NCBI GenBank assembly: GCA_002067045.1
Contig: MVPZ01000062.1
Location: 1 to 50,509 of the forward strand
Direction of reading: 5' to 3'
DNA length: 50,509 bases
From: Methanomassiliicoccales archaeon PtaB.Bin134
Lineage (GTDB): Archaea; Thermoplasmatota; Thermoplasmata; Methanomassiliicoccales; UBA472
Positions 30,982 to 39,625 of this stretch are shown one piece after another (positions within the stretch are counted from its first letter, which is position 1; each line of letters opens with the position of its first letter). A program made the translations under genes and the position numbers. The notes beneath the pieces were generated by a model. The model worked only from the letters and a program-made list of their open reading frames with translations. It searched no databases and was not told the DNA's origin.

Positions 30982-32454
30982 ATGATGAAGCTCACAAGCG
31001 TGATCGTCCTGGTCCTGGTGGCCGCATTGACCTTCAGCGGCATCAGCATCAGTGCTGACGCCGCGGAACCCGACCCCTGGGACCGCATAAGGCTGGAACA
31101 GGGCACCACCACCGATTACGGCGGTGGAAGCTACGTGGCGTTGAACATGACCGACGGCTCGTCCCTGGCCTGGTTCGGCGTGGTCTACGGCAACGAGAAC
31201 GACCCGGCGCCCATAACCATAGTGGGGGCCAACATCCGCTACCTGGGCGGGGCCAAGGTGGTCTCCGAGGGCGGCACGGTGCTGCTGGACCAGGTGCCCA
31301 TCCCGGTGGTCACCGTGTTCGGGCAGAGCCTGTTCGCCCTGCTGGAGTTCGACGACGTCGGCTACCGCACCGACTTCGGGCTGGATTACGGGGCCGGCAA
31401 CGGGCTGTTCGACTTCAACAGCGACCGCCGGCTGTTCGAGGACCCCGAGGGAAGGTTCGAACCTGTATACAAGTACATCAACCTGGAGAGGGCCTGGACG
31501 CTCTCGGACATCGAGACCACCCTGGACCCGGCGAACCAGAGCAAGCACTACGACTTCTCGCTGTACGCGGAGGACGTGCTCTACGACAAGGTCTGGGATC
31601 CCGAACTGATGCAGTACCGGAACGGCACGGATGACGACGGGACGGTGGACCGCATCGAGTTCGCCTTTCACCTGACCGCCACAGCCCAGGAGGAGCAGGT
31701 GCAGATACCGTTCTACCGTGTGACCGTGGGACAGGGGATGAACGACAACATCATCCTCTCCTCGGAGGAGATCGCCCCCCGCAACTTCACCGGGGTGACC
31801 ACGGACACCTCCTTCAAGTACGACCACATCATCGAGGGCTGGGACCCCTCGGAGGACGCCGAGGACCCGCGTATAATGCTGGAGAACGGCATCGTGCACG
31901 CGGTGTTCATCCCGGACGTGGTTGAGGACTGGTACTCCGCGCAGTTCGTGAAGGACAAGGTGCAGGACGGGGCCGGGGTGGCCGAGCTGGAGACCTCCGA
32001 GGGAGTGGTGGAGGTGCGCGGCAATGAGGAGCTTCCGGAGGAGTCCGTGCTGGTCACCAGGGACAGCATCAGCTTCCGGGACAACTGGCAGAGGACCGGG
32101 GCCCTGACCTGGGTCAGCAACGTGAGCGTGGACGGCCAGGAGGAGCTGGTGGTATACCAGGTGCACGCCGGCTCCCGGCAGATGCTGCCTGACGACGTCC
32201 CGGACGGGGACGTCAACTCCCTGGTCATCCTGGGAGGATACATCTATCCGGTGGGGCAGAGCGTCATGCACGATCCCACGGTGCAGGTGCACGCCCTGGG
32301 GGTGGACATGGTCCCCAGCATACCGGTGCTGGTCACCGTGATCATCGTCATCGCGGTGATGATATGCGCGGTGCTGGTGCTCATCGCCGCGGTCATCCTG
32401 TACGTGGAGCGGAAGAAGCGCGGCAGGATGAAGGTCCCCCCGCCCTACCGGTGA
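30982..32454 (+). CDS. Secreted, C-terminally anchored surface protein
   Basis: Not recognised. 490 residues with a signal peptide (1-27, cleavage near ADAAEP), an acidic extracellular part rich in beta strands with several N-x-S/T sites, one membrane helix near residues 442-470, and a short basic cytoplasmic end (ERKKRGRMKVPPPYR). The same general plan occurs in the protein at 1462-2769. It shows no catalytic motif. ATG at 30982 follows AAGGAGG with normal spacing. The T-rich tract just after its stop probably ends the transcript. Confidence 0.82.
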   Translation: MMKLTSVIVLVLVAALTFSGISISADAAEPDPWDRIRLEQGTTTDYGGGSYVALNMTDGSSLAWFGVVYGNENDPAPITIVGANIRYLGGAKVVSEGGTVLLDQVPIPVVTVFGQSLFALLEFDDVGYRTDFGLDYGAGNGLFDFNSDRRLFEDPEGRFEPVYKYINLERAWTLSDIETTLDPANQSKHYDFSLYAEDVLYDKVWDPELMQYRNGTDDDGTVDRIEFAFHLTATAQEEQVQIPFYRVTVGQGMNDNIILSSEEIAPRNFTGVTTDTSFKYDHIIEGWDPSEDAEDPRIMLENGIVHAVFIPDVVEDWYSAQFVKDKVQDGAGVAELETSEGVVEVRGNEELPEESVLVTRDSISFRDNWQRTGALTWVSNVSVDGQEELVVYQVHAGSRQMLPDDVPDGDVNSLVILGGYIYPVGQSVMHDPTVQVHALGVDMVPSIPVLVTVIIVIAVMICAVLVLIAAVILYVERKKRGRMKVPPPYR

Positions 32455-32460
32455 AGGCCG

Positions 32461-32486
32461 GCAAACCCCTTCCTCAATACTTTTTC
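32461..32486 (+). terminator. Pyrimidine-rich terminator after the surface protein gene
   Basis: GCAAACCCCTTCCTCAATAC followed by five T. It has the recurrent AAACC.CTTCC..TTTTT pattern and lies over the end of the convergent acetyltransferase gene. Confidence 0.5.
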
Positions 32487-32983
32487 ATGCGGTGGCCCAG
32501 GACCTCGATCTCCTCGTCCCGGTTCAGGCTGGCATCGAAGTTCTTGCGCAGCTGCAGCATGTTCAGGTGGTCGAAGCCCGAGGACAGGTACAGACGGATG
32601 GCGTCCTCGTTCCGGGGGATCACGTCCACGAACAGGGCCGCGATACCCTTCTCCCGCATCATGCCGTCCACCAGCCGCAGCGCCTCCCGGCCCGCGGACC
32701 TCCCCCGGAACTCCGGGGCCACGTAGATCTCCTCCAGCCAGGCGGCGTTCTGTCCCCCGTAGCGCAGCACCAGGAACCCGGCCAGGTGCCCGTCGCAGCA
32801 GATGCAGTGCACCTCGCTCCCCCCGGCCTGCCAGTTACGCAGGCATTCCTCGGACATCTCCTCCGTCTGCAGGTATTTGTCGGGGGAGCCGGTGAGGCGG
32901 CGGTGAATGTTGTAGAACTCGGTGACCATCAGGACCAGGAGGTGGCGGTCGCAGTCCGCCATCGGACGCAGCGAGATGCCCAT
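32474..32983 (-). CDS. GNAT-family N-acetyltransferase
   Basis: A 169-residue single GNAT domain. WLEEIYVAPEFRGRSAGREALRLV contains the R-G-R-S-A-G acetyl-CoA loop, and DVIPRNEDAIRLYLSSGFDHLNM is the typical C-terminal helix-strand. The substrate is unknown; aminoglycoside-type or protein acetylation cannot be distinguished. ATG at 32983 gives a normal N-terminus. It ends convergent to the surface-protein gene and 32 bp from the nadA stop region. Confidence 0.85.
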   Translation of the reverse strand: MGISLRPMADCDRHLLVLMVTEFYNIHRRLTGSPDKYLQTEEMSEECLRNWQAGGSEVHCICCDGHLAGFLVLRYGGQNAAWLEEIYVAPEFRGRSAGREALRLVDGMMREKGIAALFVDVIPRNEDAIRLYLSSGFDHLNMLQLRKNFDASLNRDEEIEVLGHRMKKY

Positions 32984-33015
32984 GCCCTTGCCATGGGCCG
33001 GAGGGAATAAAAAGG

Positions 33016-33924
33016 CTAGTCTCCCCGGCCTATCTCCATCATCCTTTCCAGGGGCTTCCTGGCGGCCTCAATAACTTCCGGAGAGAGGGTGATCTCCGGA
33101 CCCAGGGTCTCCAGGGCCTTGATCAGGGAGGAGACCGAAGTGCGCTTCATGTTGGGGCAGATGGCCCCGGGGACCGGTATGAACACCTTGTCCGGGGCCT
33201 CCTTGCCCAGCCGGTAGGTCATGTCCACCTCCGTGCCCACGATGAACTCCTTGGCCTCGCTGCCCTTGGCGTAGCGTATCATCCCCTCGGTGGAGGAAAC
33301 GCTGTCCGCGAGGTCTATCACCTCAGGGGTGCACTCCGGGTGCACCATGAGCTTGGCATTGGGATGCTGGCGCCTGAGCTCCATTATCGTCTGCACGGAT
33401 ATGTCGTGATGGGTAGGGCAGTAACCCGGCCACAGCAGTATCTCCTTCTCCGGGTGGAAGCGCTGCACGTACGCGCCCAGATTCCGATCGGGCACGAATA
33501 TGATGCGCTTCTGCGGCATCCTGCCGACGACCTTGACGGCGTTGGCGGAGGTGCAGCACACGTCCGCGAGCGCCTTCACTGCCGCGGAGGTGTTCACGTA
33601 GGCGACTATCGCCGCCTCCGGGTACTTCTCCTTCACCGGCCCCAGCTCCAGGTCGGTGCACATGGCGGACATGGGGCACATGGCCTCCGATTCCGGCAGT
33701 ATGACCTTTTTGCCGGGAGAAAGGATCTTGGCGCTCTCGGCCATGAAGTCCACTCCGCAGAACACGATGACCTCCGCGTCGGTGCTGGCTGCCTTCTGCG
33801 ACAGCCCCAGGGAATCCCCCACGAAATCGGCGAGGTCCTGGACCTCCGGCGGCTGGTAGTTGTGTGCCAGGATGACGGCCTTGTGCTTGGCCTTGAGCTC
33901 CTGGATGCGCTCCGCGGCGTTCAT
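33016..33924 (-). CDS. nadA: Quinolinate synthase
   Basis: Condenses iminoaspartate with dihydroxyacetone phosphate to quinolinate in NAD synthesis, using a [4Fe-4S] cluster. The three cluster Cys are in place: ADVCCTSANAV, HPECTPEV and GAICPNMKRTS. Also typical are ILAHNYQPPEVQDLADFVGDSLGLS near the N-terminus and DRNLGAYV. The length of about 302 residues is standard. A TATA box at 33948-33956 predicts a start near 33925, so the leaderless ATG at 33924 is preferred; the in-frame ATG at 33936 is possible. NadB and NadC are not in the window. Confidence 0.95.
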   Translation of the reverse strand: MNAAERIQELKAKHKAVILAHNYQPPEVQDLADFVGDSLGLSQKAASTDAEVIVFCGVDFMAESAKILSPGKKVILPESEAMCPMSAMCTDLELGPVKEKYPEAAIVAYVNTSAAVKALADVCCTSANAVKVVGRMPQKRIIFVPDRNLGAYVQRFHPEKEILLWPGYCPTHHDISVQTIMELRRQHPNAKLMVHPECTPEVIDLADSVSSTEGMIRYAKGSEAKEFIVGTEVDMTYRLGKEAPDKVFIPVPGAICPNMKRTSVSSLIKALETLGPEITLSPEVIEAARKPLERMMEIGRGD

Positions 33925-33960
33925 TCGGCATGCCATGCCAAAATCCGTATAAATATTTAC

Positions 33961-34118
33961 TTCACCAGCTTGCGAATGGCGATGCTTCGCCCTCGTGGTC
34001 CAGATGCGATCATCGCCCCGTCCCGCCGGGGCGGCCGAGGGGAGCGAGGCCGATCGGGAAAGGGGTTGTTGGCCCTGGGAGCCCCCCCTTGCCGGAGGAG
34101 CGCCCAAGGGACGGAGGA
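33961..34118. other. GC-rich spacer between nadA and superoxide dismutase genes
   Basis: About 160 bp with strong self-pairing potential, for example GCCCC with GGGGC around 34017-34036 and GCGA-TGCT-TCGC near 33980. The reverse strand reads AACAACCCCTTTCCC just after the dismutase gene, part of the recurrent 3'-end motif but without the T-run. No known RNA family was recognised. Confidence 0.4.
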
Positions 34119-34730
34119 TCACTTCAGCATCGCGTCGAGCTTCCTGCCGACCTCGGCCCAGTTCACGTGGTTCCAGAAGGTCTCCACGTACTTGGGGCGC
34201 AGGTTCTTGTAGTCGATGTAGTAGGCGTGCTCCCATACGTCCAGGGACATCAGCACCCGGAAGCCGGGGATGACGTTCACGTTGTGCTTCTCCACCTGCA
34301 TGATTATCGGCTTCTTGAGGGCCATGCAGTAGACCAGTACGGCCCATCCGGAGCCCTCGGCGCTGCCGGCGGCTGCGCTGAACTCCTTCTTGAAGCGCTC
34401 TATGGAGCCGAACTCCTTGACCAGCTCCTCCTTCAGCTTTCCGGAGGGCTCTCCGCCCTTGCCCGCGGGGGACAGGGTCTCCCAGTACACCGAGTGCAGG
34501 TAATGCCCGCCCACCTGGAAGGACAGGTCCTTGGTCAGGGCCTTCATGTCCAGGTCGGCGTTGTCGGCCCGGGCCTTGTCCAGCTTGTCCAATATGGCGT
34601 TGGCCGCGTTCACGTAGGCGGCGTGGTGCTTGGTGTGGTGCACGGTCAGCTGCTCCTCGCTGAGGAAGGGGGCCAGGTCCTTGTACCCGTAAGCGAGCTT
34701 GGGAAGCTCATACCTCTTGACTTGTTCCAT
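34119..34730 (-). CDS. Superoxide dismutase (Fe/Mn family)
   Basis: Converts superoxide to oxygen and peroxide. A 203-residue protein with [33 protein letters not shown] (first metal His and the HHxKHH helix), a second His in [10 protein letters not shown], and the Asp/His ligands in [14 protein letters not shown]. The metal cannot be settled from sequence. ATG at 34730 begins the conserved N-terminus. Along with flavodoxin, hemerythrin and nitroreductase, it indicates some oxygen exposure in an otherwise anaerobic-looking gene set. Confidence 0.96.
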   Translation of the reverse strand: MEQVKRYELPKLAYGYKDLAPFLSEEQLTVHHTKHHAAYVNAANAILDKLDKARADNADLDMKALTKDLSFQVGGHYLHSVYWETLSPAGKGGEPSGKLKEELVKEFGSIERFKKEFSAAAGSAEGSGWAVLVYCMALKKPIIMQVEKHNVNVIPGFRVLMSLDVWEHAYYIDYKNLRPKYVETFWNHVNWAEVGRKLDAMLK

Positions 34731-34812
34731 TCTTAAAACACCTGTACGTGCTATCTGAGCTGATACCACATAACGATTTTGGTGCCTGCATCGGTATCGC
34801 AATTAATCGATC

Positions 34813-36246
34813 TCACCCGGAACGCGAGTACCAATCGCGGATGGCCTGGGCCTCCGAGGCCTCCAGGTCCTTGAGCGTGTAGGACTTGCCCGCCGGCGAG
34901 GACAGCAGGGCCGCGGACAGAGAACGGAGGCCGGACAGCCTCTGGAAGGGGTTGGCCTTGAGGGTCAGGGATTGCACGTGGCTGCGCCCGATGAGCACGT
35001 GGTACAGGCTGTAGCTGCGGAAGCGAAGGGTCAGCTGAATGCCGTCCACGGAGGATCTGCCGTTGGCGTGCCGGGACCGGGCCAGCAGGGCCGCGGGGAC
35101 CAGCAGCATGAAGGAGGCCCACAGGTACGGGACGCCGAAGTACCATCCGGCGGCCGCGATCGCGGAGGCGGCCAGGGCCGTGGGCACCATGGCCCTGAAC
35201 AGGTAGCGCCTCAGGGACCTCCGGGGCAGGGGGGTCATGCTCCCGGGCATGGAATATTCAGGCAGCATGTCGTGCAGGAAAGCCTCCAGTTCCGTCCGGC
35301 GCACCAGGGGGTGCAGGATGGACACCCGCTCCTTCTCCTTGGACCCCCCACCGGCCACCTCCACCAGCAGTGTGCACAGCCCCAGCGGCTGGCGCAGCAA
35401 CCCCTGATGGACCACCAGGGCCTGCAGGCGGTGCAGGCGCACGGTCACGTGGTTGCGCTTGATGACCCCCCAGCTGATCTCCAGCCGGTCCTCGAAGCGG
35501 TTCACGGTGAAGCGGGCGTACTGTATGGCGAAGGTCACCGTGGACAGTGCCCAGGAGACCAGGAGCATGCCTGTGATCAGCAGCACCCAGAGCAGCAGGG
35601 ACATGTGCGAGAGGCCCTCCACGACCCAGTCCATTAGGTCCTGGGGGATGTACTCGTACACCTGCGAATATATCAGGGCGATCACCGAGAAGAGGATCAT
35701 GAACCTCCCGGAGGTCACCCCGGCCAGCCAGAGGTCCCTGCCCTGAAGGAAGCGCATTCCTCGGGGCACCTCCATCATCTCATCCGGCCGGGGCATGGCC
35801 TTGTTGAGGTTGCGGCGGATGTTCTCCACCTCCTCCTTGGAGAGGGCGCGGAGGTTGACCTCCGCGTCCACGTTCACCCCGGCGGTCTTGATCTGCAGCG
35901 TAGAAAGGCCGAAGGCCTGCTGCAGGATGTTGGAGAAGACGTTGATGGACTGCACGCGTTCCCAGGTAATGGACCGCTCGCGCTTGAAGAGCACCCCCTC
36001 CCGAATATGCACCAGACCCTCCTCGTAGCTGTAATGGTAGAAGTACCAGCGCATGACGCTGTAGAGCAGGGAAATGCCGATTATCGCCAGGGAAATGACG
36101 ATGAGGTTCCCGACGAAGCCCCCGAAGATGTCCCCGGGCAGGGATATGGCCAGGACCAGGGCCATGCCTATGTAGGAGCGCAGCCCTCGCGCGGTGTCGA
36201 ACAGGATCAGCAGGGGATGCTGGCGGCGGAGTTCAGACATCTTCAT
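34813..36246 (-). CDS. YdbT-like membrane protein with three bacterial PH (bPH2) domains
   Basis: A 477-residue membrane protein. Two-helix membrane units alternate with bPH2 domains: EGLVHIREGVLFKRERSITWERVQSINV near 80, a second with RLEISWGVIKRNHVTVRLHRLQAL near 255, and a weaker third near 420 (YHVLIGRSHVQSLTL). In bacteria the YdbS-YdbT pair is found together, and here the YdbS-like gene lies directly upstream and overlaps. Function is unknown; envelope stress or competition has been proposed in bacteria. GTG 36249, ATG 36246 and ATG 36240 are all close possible starts. Confidence 0.85.
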   Translation of the reverse strand: MKMSELRRQHPLLILFDTARGLRSYIGMALVLAISLPGDIFGGFVGNLIVISLAIIGISLLYSVMRWYFYHYSYEEGLVHIREGVLFKRERSITWERVQSINVFSNILQQAFGLSTLQIKTAGVNVDAEVNLRALSKEEVENIRRNLNKAMPRPDEMMEVPRGMRFLQGRDLWLAGVTSGRFMILFSVIALIYSQVYEYIPQDLMDWVVEGLSHMSLLLWVLLITGMLLVSWALSTVTFAIQYARFTVNRFEDRLEISWGVIKRNHVTVRLHRLQALVVHQGLLRQPLGLCTLLVEVAGGGSKEKERVSILHPLVRRTELEAFLHDMLPEYSMPGSMTPLPRRSLRRYLFRAMVPTALAASAIAAAGWYFGVPYLWASFMLLVPAALLARSRHANGRSSVDGIQLTLRFRSYSLYHVLIGRSHVQSLTLKANPFQRLSGLRSLSAALLSSPAGKSYTLKDLEASEAQAIRDWYSRSG

Positions 36247-36748
36247 CACTCATCCGGGCCAGGGCGGCGATCTCCCCCCTCAGCTCCTCCGCGGTCTGCT
36301 GCGGCAGGGCCGGGATGGCGAAGCGGGTGGCGGCCGTGGATACGTAGAGAGTTGCCAGACCGAAGTAGCGCATCAGGGGCCCGTGTTCTGTGTCCACGTA
36401 CTGCACCCGGACCATGGGGATGAGGTGGCGCTTGATGACGAAGATGCCGTGCTGTATCTCCACCTCGTCCTTGCGCACCTCGTAACGCCAGAAGCGGGCC
36501 TTGAGCCACGGGCCGGCGATGATGGACCATGCGGCGAGCATCAGGGCCAGGGCGATGGCGGCCCAGCCCGTCCATCCGGGGAGGCCGGTGGCCGGAACGA
36601 AGAATAGGATGAACAGAACGGCGATGACCAGGATGATCGCGGAGGAGATGGCCCCGCTGATGGTCCACACCTTGCGGGCCCGGGGATCGATCCTCTCCTT
36701 TGGCTCACCCTCCATCCTCAGCCTTTCCCTGATGTCCTCGAGGTCCAT
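36233..36748 (-). CDS. YdbS-like membrane protein with one bPH2 domain
   Basis: A 171-residue protein with two membrane helices (about residues 30-75) followed by a bPH2 domain: FWRYEVRKDEVEIQHGIFVIKRHLIPMVRVQYVDTEHGPLMRYFGLATLYVSTA. ATG at 36748 is preceded by a G-rich GGGGGGAAGGAAC site. Overlap with the downstream YdbT-like start shows an operon. The pair is widespread in bacteria and archaea and its role is unclear. Confidence 0.85.
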   Translation of the reverse strand: MDLEDIRERLRMEGEPKERIDPRARKVWTISGAISSAIILVIAVLFILFFVPATGLPGWTGWAAIALALMLAAWSIIAGPWLKARFWRYEVRKDEVEIQHGIFVIKRHLIPMVRVQYVDTEHGPLMRYFGLATLYVSTAATRFAIPALPQQTAEELRGEIAALARMSDEDV

Positions 36749-36875
36749 GTTCCTTCCCCCCGCACCCAAGCATCAGGCCCGAATTAATCCTTTGCATTCG
36801 GGCATGCGGCCTGGTATGTCATGCGACGCCGGGGCAACAAATAATAATCCAGTAGCGATTATCACCTCGGTTAGG

Positions 36876-37259
36876 ATGACGAGCGGGCGAGAGGAGCTGG
36901 CCGCCAGGTACTTCAACTGCAGCGAGAGGGAGCGGGCGGTGTTCGAGGCCGGGATCAAGCTGGGCACCATCTACCACCAGTTCGTGGGCACCCCGGTGGC
37001 CGCGGCCAACGTGGACATACTGGAGAAGGCCATCGAGGACGGGGTGCGCGTGCAGCCCTTCGTCAAGGATGTCAGGGTGGCCATATCCAGGGAGGCCCTG
37101 CGCAGGAAGAAGGACGAGTTCGATTATCAGACGCTCACCGGCAACATGCTGAACGTGGAGCTGACCATCACCGTCGGCGGTACCACTGTCGTCGCGGCCA
37201 TGGACTTCAAGGAGGACCTGCGCTACCCCCTGATGTACGTGAGGTCGATCCTTCCCTGA
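36876..37259 (+). CDS. mptD: Archaeal dihydroneopterin aldolase (MptD family)
   Basis: MptD (DUF372) cleaves 7,8-dihydroneopterin to 6-hydroxymethyl-dihydropterin for tetrahydromethanopterin or folate synthesis. The 127-residue protein carries the family core: YFNCSERERAVFEAGIKLGTIYHQFVGTPV (residues about 12-41) and ELTITVGGTTVVAAMDFKEDLRYPLMYV at the C-terminus. An AT-rich box near 36838-36848 predicts a leader of about 6 nt before ATG 36876. It supports a tetrahydropterin C1 carrier but does not itself prove methanogenesis. Confidence 0.9.
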   Translation: MTSGREELAARYFNCSERERAVFEAGIKLGTIYHQFVGTPVAAANVDILEKAIEDGVRVQPFVKDVRVAISREALRRKKDEFDYQTLTGNMLNVELTITVGGTTVVAAMDFKEDLRYPLMYVRSILP

Positions 37260-37411
37260 TCGCAAAATAAATGTTGTAATTATTATTTATTTGAGTGATT
37301 ACCCGACCGAACCCAGTCCTGGGGCGCTCGGGAAAGGATATTAAGCTAGGATTGCAATATAGGTCCTCCAATGCGTCGAGCCCATTCGACGCTTGGACAC
37401 CGGGGAATTGG

Positions 37412-37954
37412 ATGAACAACATCAAGATCGGCATAACCGGGCTTCCGAGCGCAGGCAAGACCAATACCCTCATTCAGGTCATCAAGATGCTTGAGGACGA
37501 GGGTCACAAGGTCGGGGGCATGATCACCGAACCGATCTTGGACGACAAGAAGCGCAACGGCCTCTACGTCATCGATTGGATGACCAAGAAGAAGGGGGTC
37601 CTGGCGGCCACGGACATACACAGCAAGTTCATGGTCGGGAAGATGGGCATAGACCTGGACGTCCTGCAGGAGATAGGCGTGCAGGCCCTGGTGAACGCCT
37701 GCGAGCAGGCGGACATCATAGTCATCGACGAGGTGGGGAAGATCGAGGTGGAGAGCGAGAAGTTCCGGGACGCCGTGAAGGAGGCGCTCAAGACCGAGAA
37801 GCCCATGCTGCTTACCTTGCACAAGAAATCCAGGAATCCACTGTTGCAGGACATCCGGAGGCGCGACGACGTGCGAATTTTGGAAGTGACCCCGATCAAC
37901 AGAAACCTTTTGCCCTACAAGATCATGAAGCTGATGAAGGGCGAGCTGTTGTGA
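37412..37954 (+). CDS. THEP1-type nucleoside-triphosphatase
   Basis: A 180-residue P-loop NTPase of the THEP1 (NTPase_1) family. Walker A GLPSAGKT is near residue 9, MITEPIL follows the first domain, Walker B IIVIDEVGKIEVES near 104, and the family ends with the LHKKSRNP and RDDVRILEVTP strands. Relatives hydrolyse NTPs broadly in vitro; the biological role is unknown. ATG 37412 fits the fold; an AT box near 37355 could be the promoter. It overlaps trm1 by four bases (GTGA). Confidence 0.9.
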   Translation: MNNIKIGITGLPSAGKTNTLIQVIKMLEDEGHKVGGMITEPILDDKKRNGLYVIDWMTKKKGVLAATDIHSKFMVGKMGIDLDVLQEIGVQALVNACEQADIIVIDEVGKIEVESEKFRDAVKEALKTEKPMLLTLHKKSRNPLLQDIRRRDDVRILEVTPINRNLLPYKIMKLMKGELL

Positions 37955-39033
37955 ACCTGGAAGGAACTGTCATCAGGGAGGGCGGGACCGATATACTGGT
38001 CCCCCCGGCCATATCCCAGAAGGGACCTGGCAAGATAGAGGGGAAGGTGTTCTTCAACAGGCAGATGGCCTTCAATCGGGATATCTCGGTGGCCATGTTC
38101 CATTCGATCATCCGGCCCCGCAGGTGCCTGGATGCCATGGCCGCCACTGGTGCCAGGGGATTGCGCATCTGCCGCGAGGCCCCCGGGAACTATACATTCA
38201 TCCTGAACGACCGCGAGCCCCTGGCCTGCGAGTACATCGCCGAGAACATCCGCCGCAACGGGCTGGAGAACGCGGTCGCGGAGAACGCCGACCTGCGCTG
38301 CCTGCTGGCCCATGAGACCTTCGACTACGTGGACCTGGACCCGTTCGGGACACCAATCCCATTCGTCCCCGCGGCCCTGCAGGGAATGTCCCGGAAGGGC
38401 ATTTTGGCGGTCACCGCGACCGATACGGCCTCCCTGTCCGGCACGCACCCTGGAAAGTGCCGCAGGAGGTACATGGCCAACAGCCAGAGGAACCCCTTCC
38501 TGCATGAGAGCGGGCTGCGCATAATGATGGGAACGATCGTGCGCATGGCCGCCCAGGAGGACCGTGGGATCACCCCTTTGCTGTGCTACTACGCGGACCA
38601 CTACTTCCGGTTGTTCCTCAAGGTAAAGGAGGGCGCGGGGGCCGCGGACGCCTCCCTTGAGCAGCTGGGGATGATGTCCTACGACCGTACCACCGGCGAA
38701 CGGACCGTTGGAGAGGGGAAGATGGGGCCCATGTGGCTGGGGCCGCTGATGGACCACGAGGCCGTGAACGGGGCGGAAGTGCCGGATGGCCTGGAATGTC
38801 AGGAGCGCGTGCGCCAGCACTTCGAGGTCTGGAAGGAGGAGCTGGACGTTCCCTTCTACTACGAGACCAACGAGATCGCGGCCATGCTCAAGCTCTCCCC
38901 TCCCCGTCGGGAGGAGCTGATGGAGGTCATGGGATCGATCGGCCGGACCTCCCGGACCAACTTCTCCCCCACCGGCTTCCGCACGGACCGCCCGCTGCCG
39001 GAAGTTCTGGAGGCGTTCCGCTCCATCTGCTGA
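37951..39033 (+). CDS. trm1: tRNA (guanine26-N2)-dimethyltransferase
   Basis: Trm1 makes m2-2G at position 26 of tRNA. The 360-residue chain has EGGTDILVP near the N-terminus, FFNRQMAFNRDISV, the SAM-binding LDAMAATGARGLRI, and motif DLDPFGTP in place of DPPY/NPPY. The archaeal C-terminal domain ends in FSPTGFRTD. GTG at 37951 overlaps the preceding stop, so expression is coupled to THEP1. Domain order and length are normal for archaea. Confidence 0.95.
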   Translation: MNLEGTVIREGGTDILVPPAISQKGPGKIEGKVFFNRQMAFNRDISVAMFHSIIRPRRCLDAMAATGARGLRICREAPGNYTFILNDREPLACEYIAENIRRNGLENAVAENADLRCLLAHETFDYVDLDPFGTPIPFVPAALQGMSRKGILAVTATDTASLSGTHPGKCRRRYMANSQRNPFLHESGLRIMMGTIVRMAAQEDRGITPLLCYYADHYFRLFLKVKEGAGAADASLEQLGMMSYDRTTGERTVGEGKMGPMWLGPLMDHEAVNGAEVPDGLECQERVRQHFEVWKEELDVPFYYETNEIAAMLKLSPPRREELMEVMGSIGRTSRTNFSPTGFRTDRPLPEVLEAFRSIC

Positions 39034-39034
39034 G

Positions 39035-39520
39035 TCAGATATTGAAGCGGCGGTTGGTCGCCACCAGCACGAGATAGGTGAAGATTACCCCCAAGATCAC
39101 CCCTGTCAGGACGTCCGCCCCGCCGAAGAAGCAGTCCCAGACCAGTATCACCAGCCCCCAGGCCATGAAGGCGGTGGCGGAGGTCACCGCGTTGCTTATG
39201 TTGCTCAGGGAGCCGGAGGCCATCTTGGTCTCGAAGCGCATCAGCCTCCGGCCCAGGAACATGAAGACCAGAAGCGGGCCGAAGGTCAGCCACTGGATGA
39301 AGGGCGACCGGACCATCTCGGCTGTGGCCTCATCTGTGATGAGCAGGCTTGACGCGACGGCCACCGCAACGATCCAGGCCACCCAAAGCAGCCAACCCAC
39401 CAGGTTGGCCTCCCTCTCCTGCGCTGTCCTTCTGCCCCTTCCGCGAGCCAAATGACCCATCTCCCCCAGGGCCGTTCTCCTCAGGCCCTCGACTTCCCCG
39501 GGTGAAAAGCCCCCTATCAA
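39035..39520 (-). CDS. Small four-helix membrane protein
   Basis: Not recognised. It has about four membrane helices (VGWLLWVAWIVAVAVASSLL, WLTFGPLLVFMFLG, AFMAWGLVILVW, and VLTGVILGVIFTYLVLVA). The basic loop RGRGRR precedes the first helix, so the N-terminus is probably cytoplasmic. The start is uncertain: TTG at 39520 or ATG at 39460, the latter just after GGGGGAG and before the basic stretch. It converges with trm1, two bases past its stop. Confidence 0.65.
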   Translation of the reverse strand: MIGGFSPGEVEGLRRTALGEMGHLARGRGRRTAQEREANLVGWLLWVAWIVAVAVASSLLITDEATAEMVRSPFIQWLTFGPLLVFMFLGRRLMRFETKMASGSLSNISNAVTSATAFMAWGLVILVWDCFFGGADVLTGVILGVIFTYLVLVATNRRFNI

Positions 39521-39625
39521 GTATTTGAGAATGATGAGGACTTTTCTTCATTGTGACCTGAAGACCGAGCTCATGAGGAAGAAGCCTTTATCTATCTGGG
39601 CCGGTTTTGCGAGGATGGTGAGAGA

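Noticed and set aside
33961..34118. Possible structured RNA (SRP or RNase P) between nadA and superoxide dismutase
   Set aside because: The region pairs with itself but none of the conserved core motifs of these RNAs is present.
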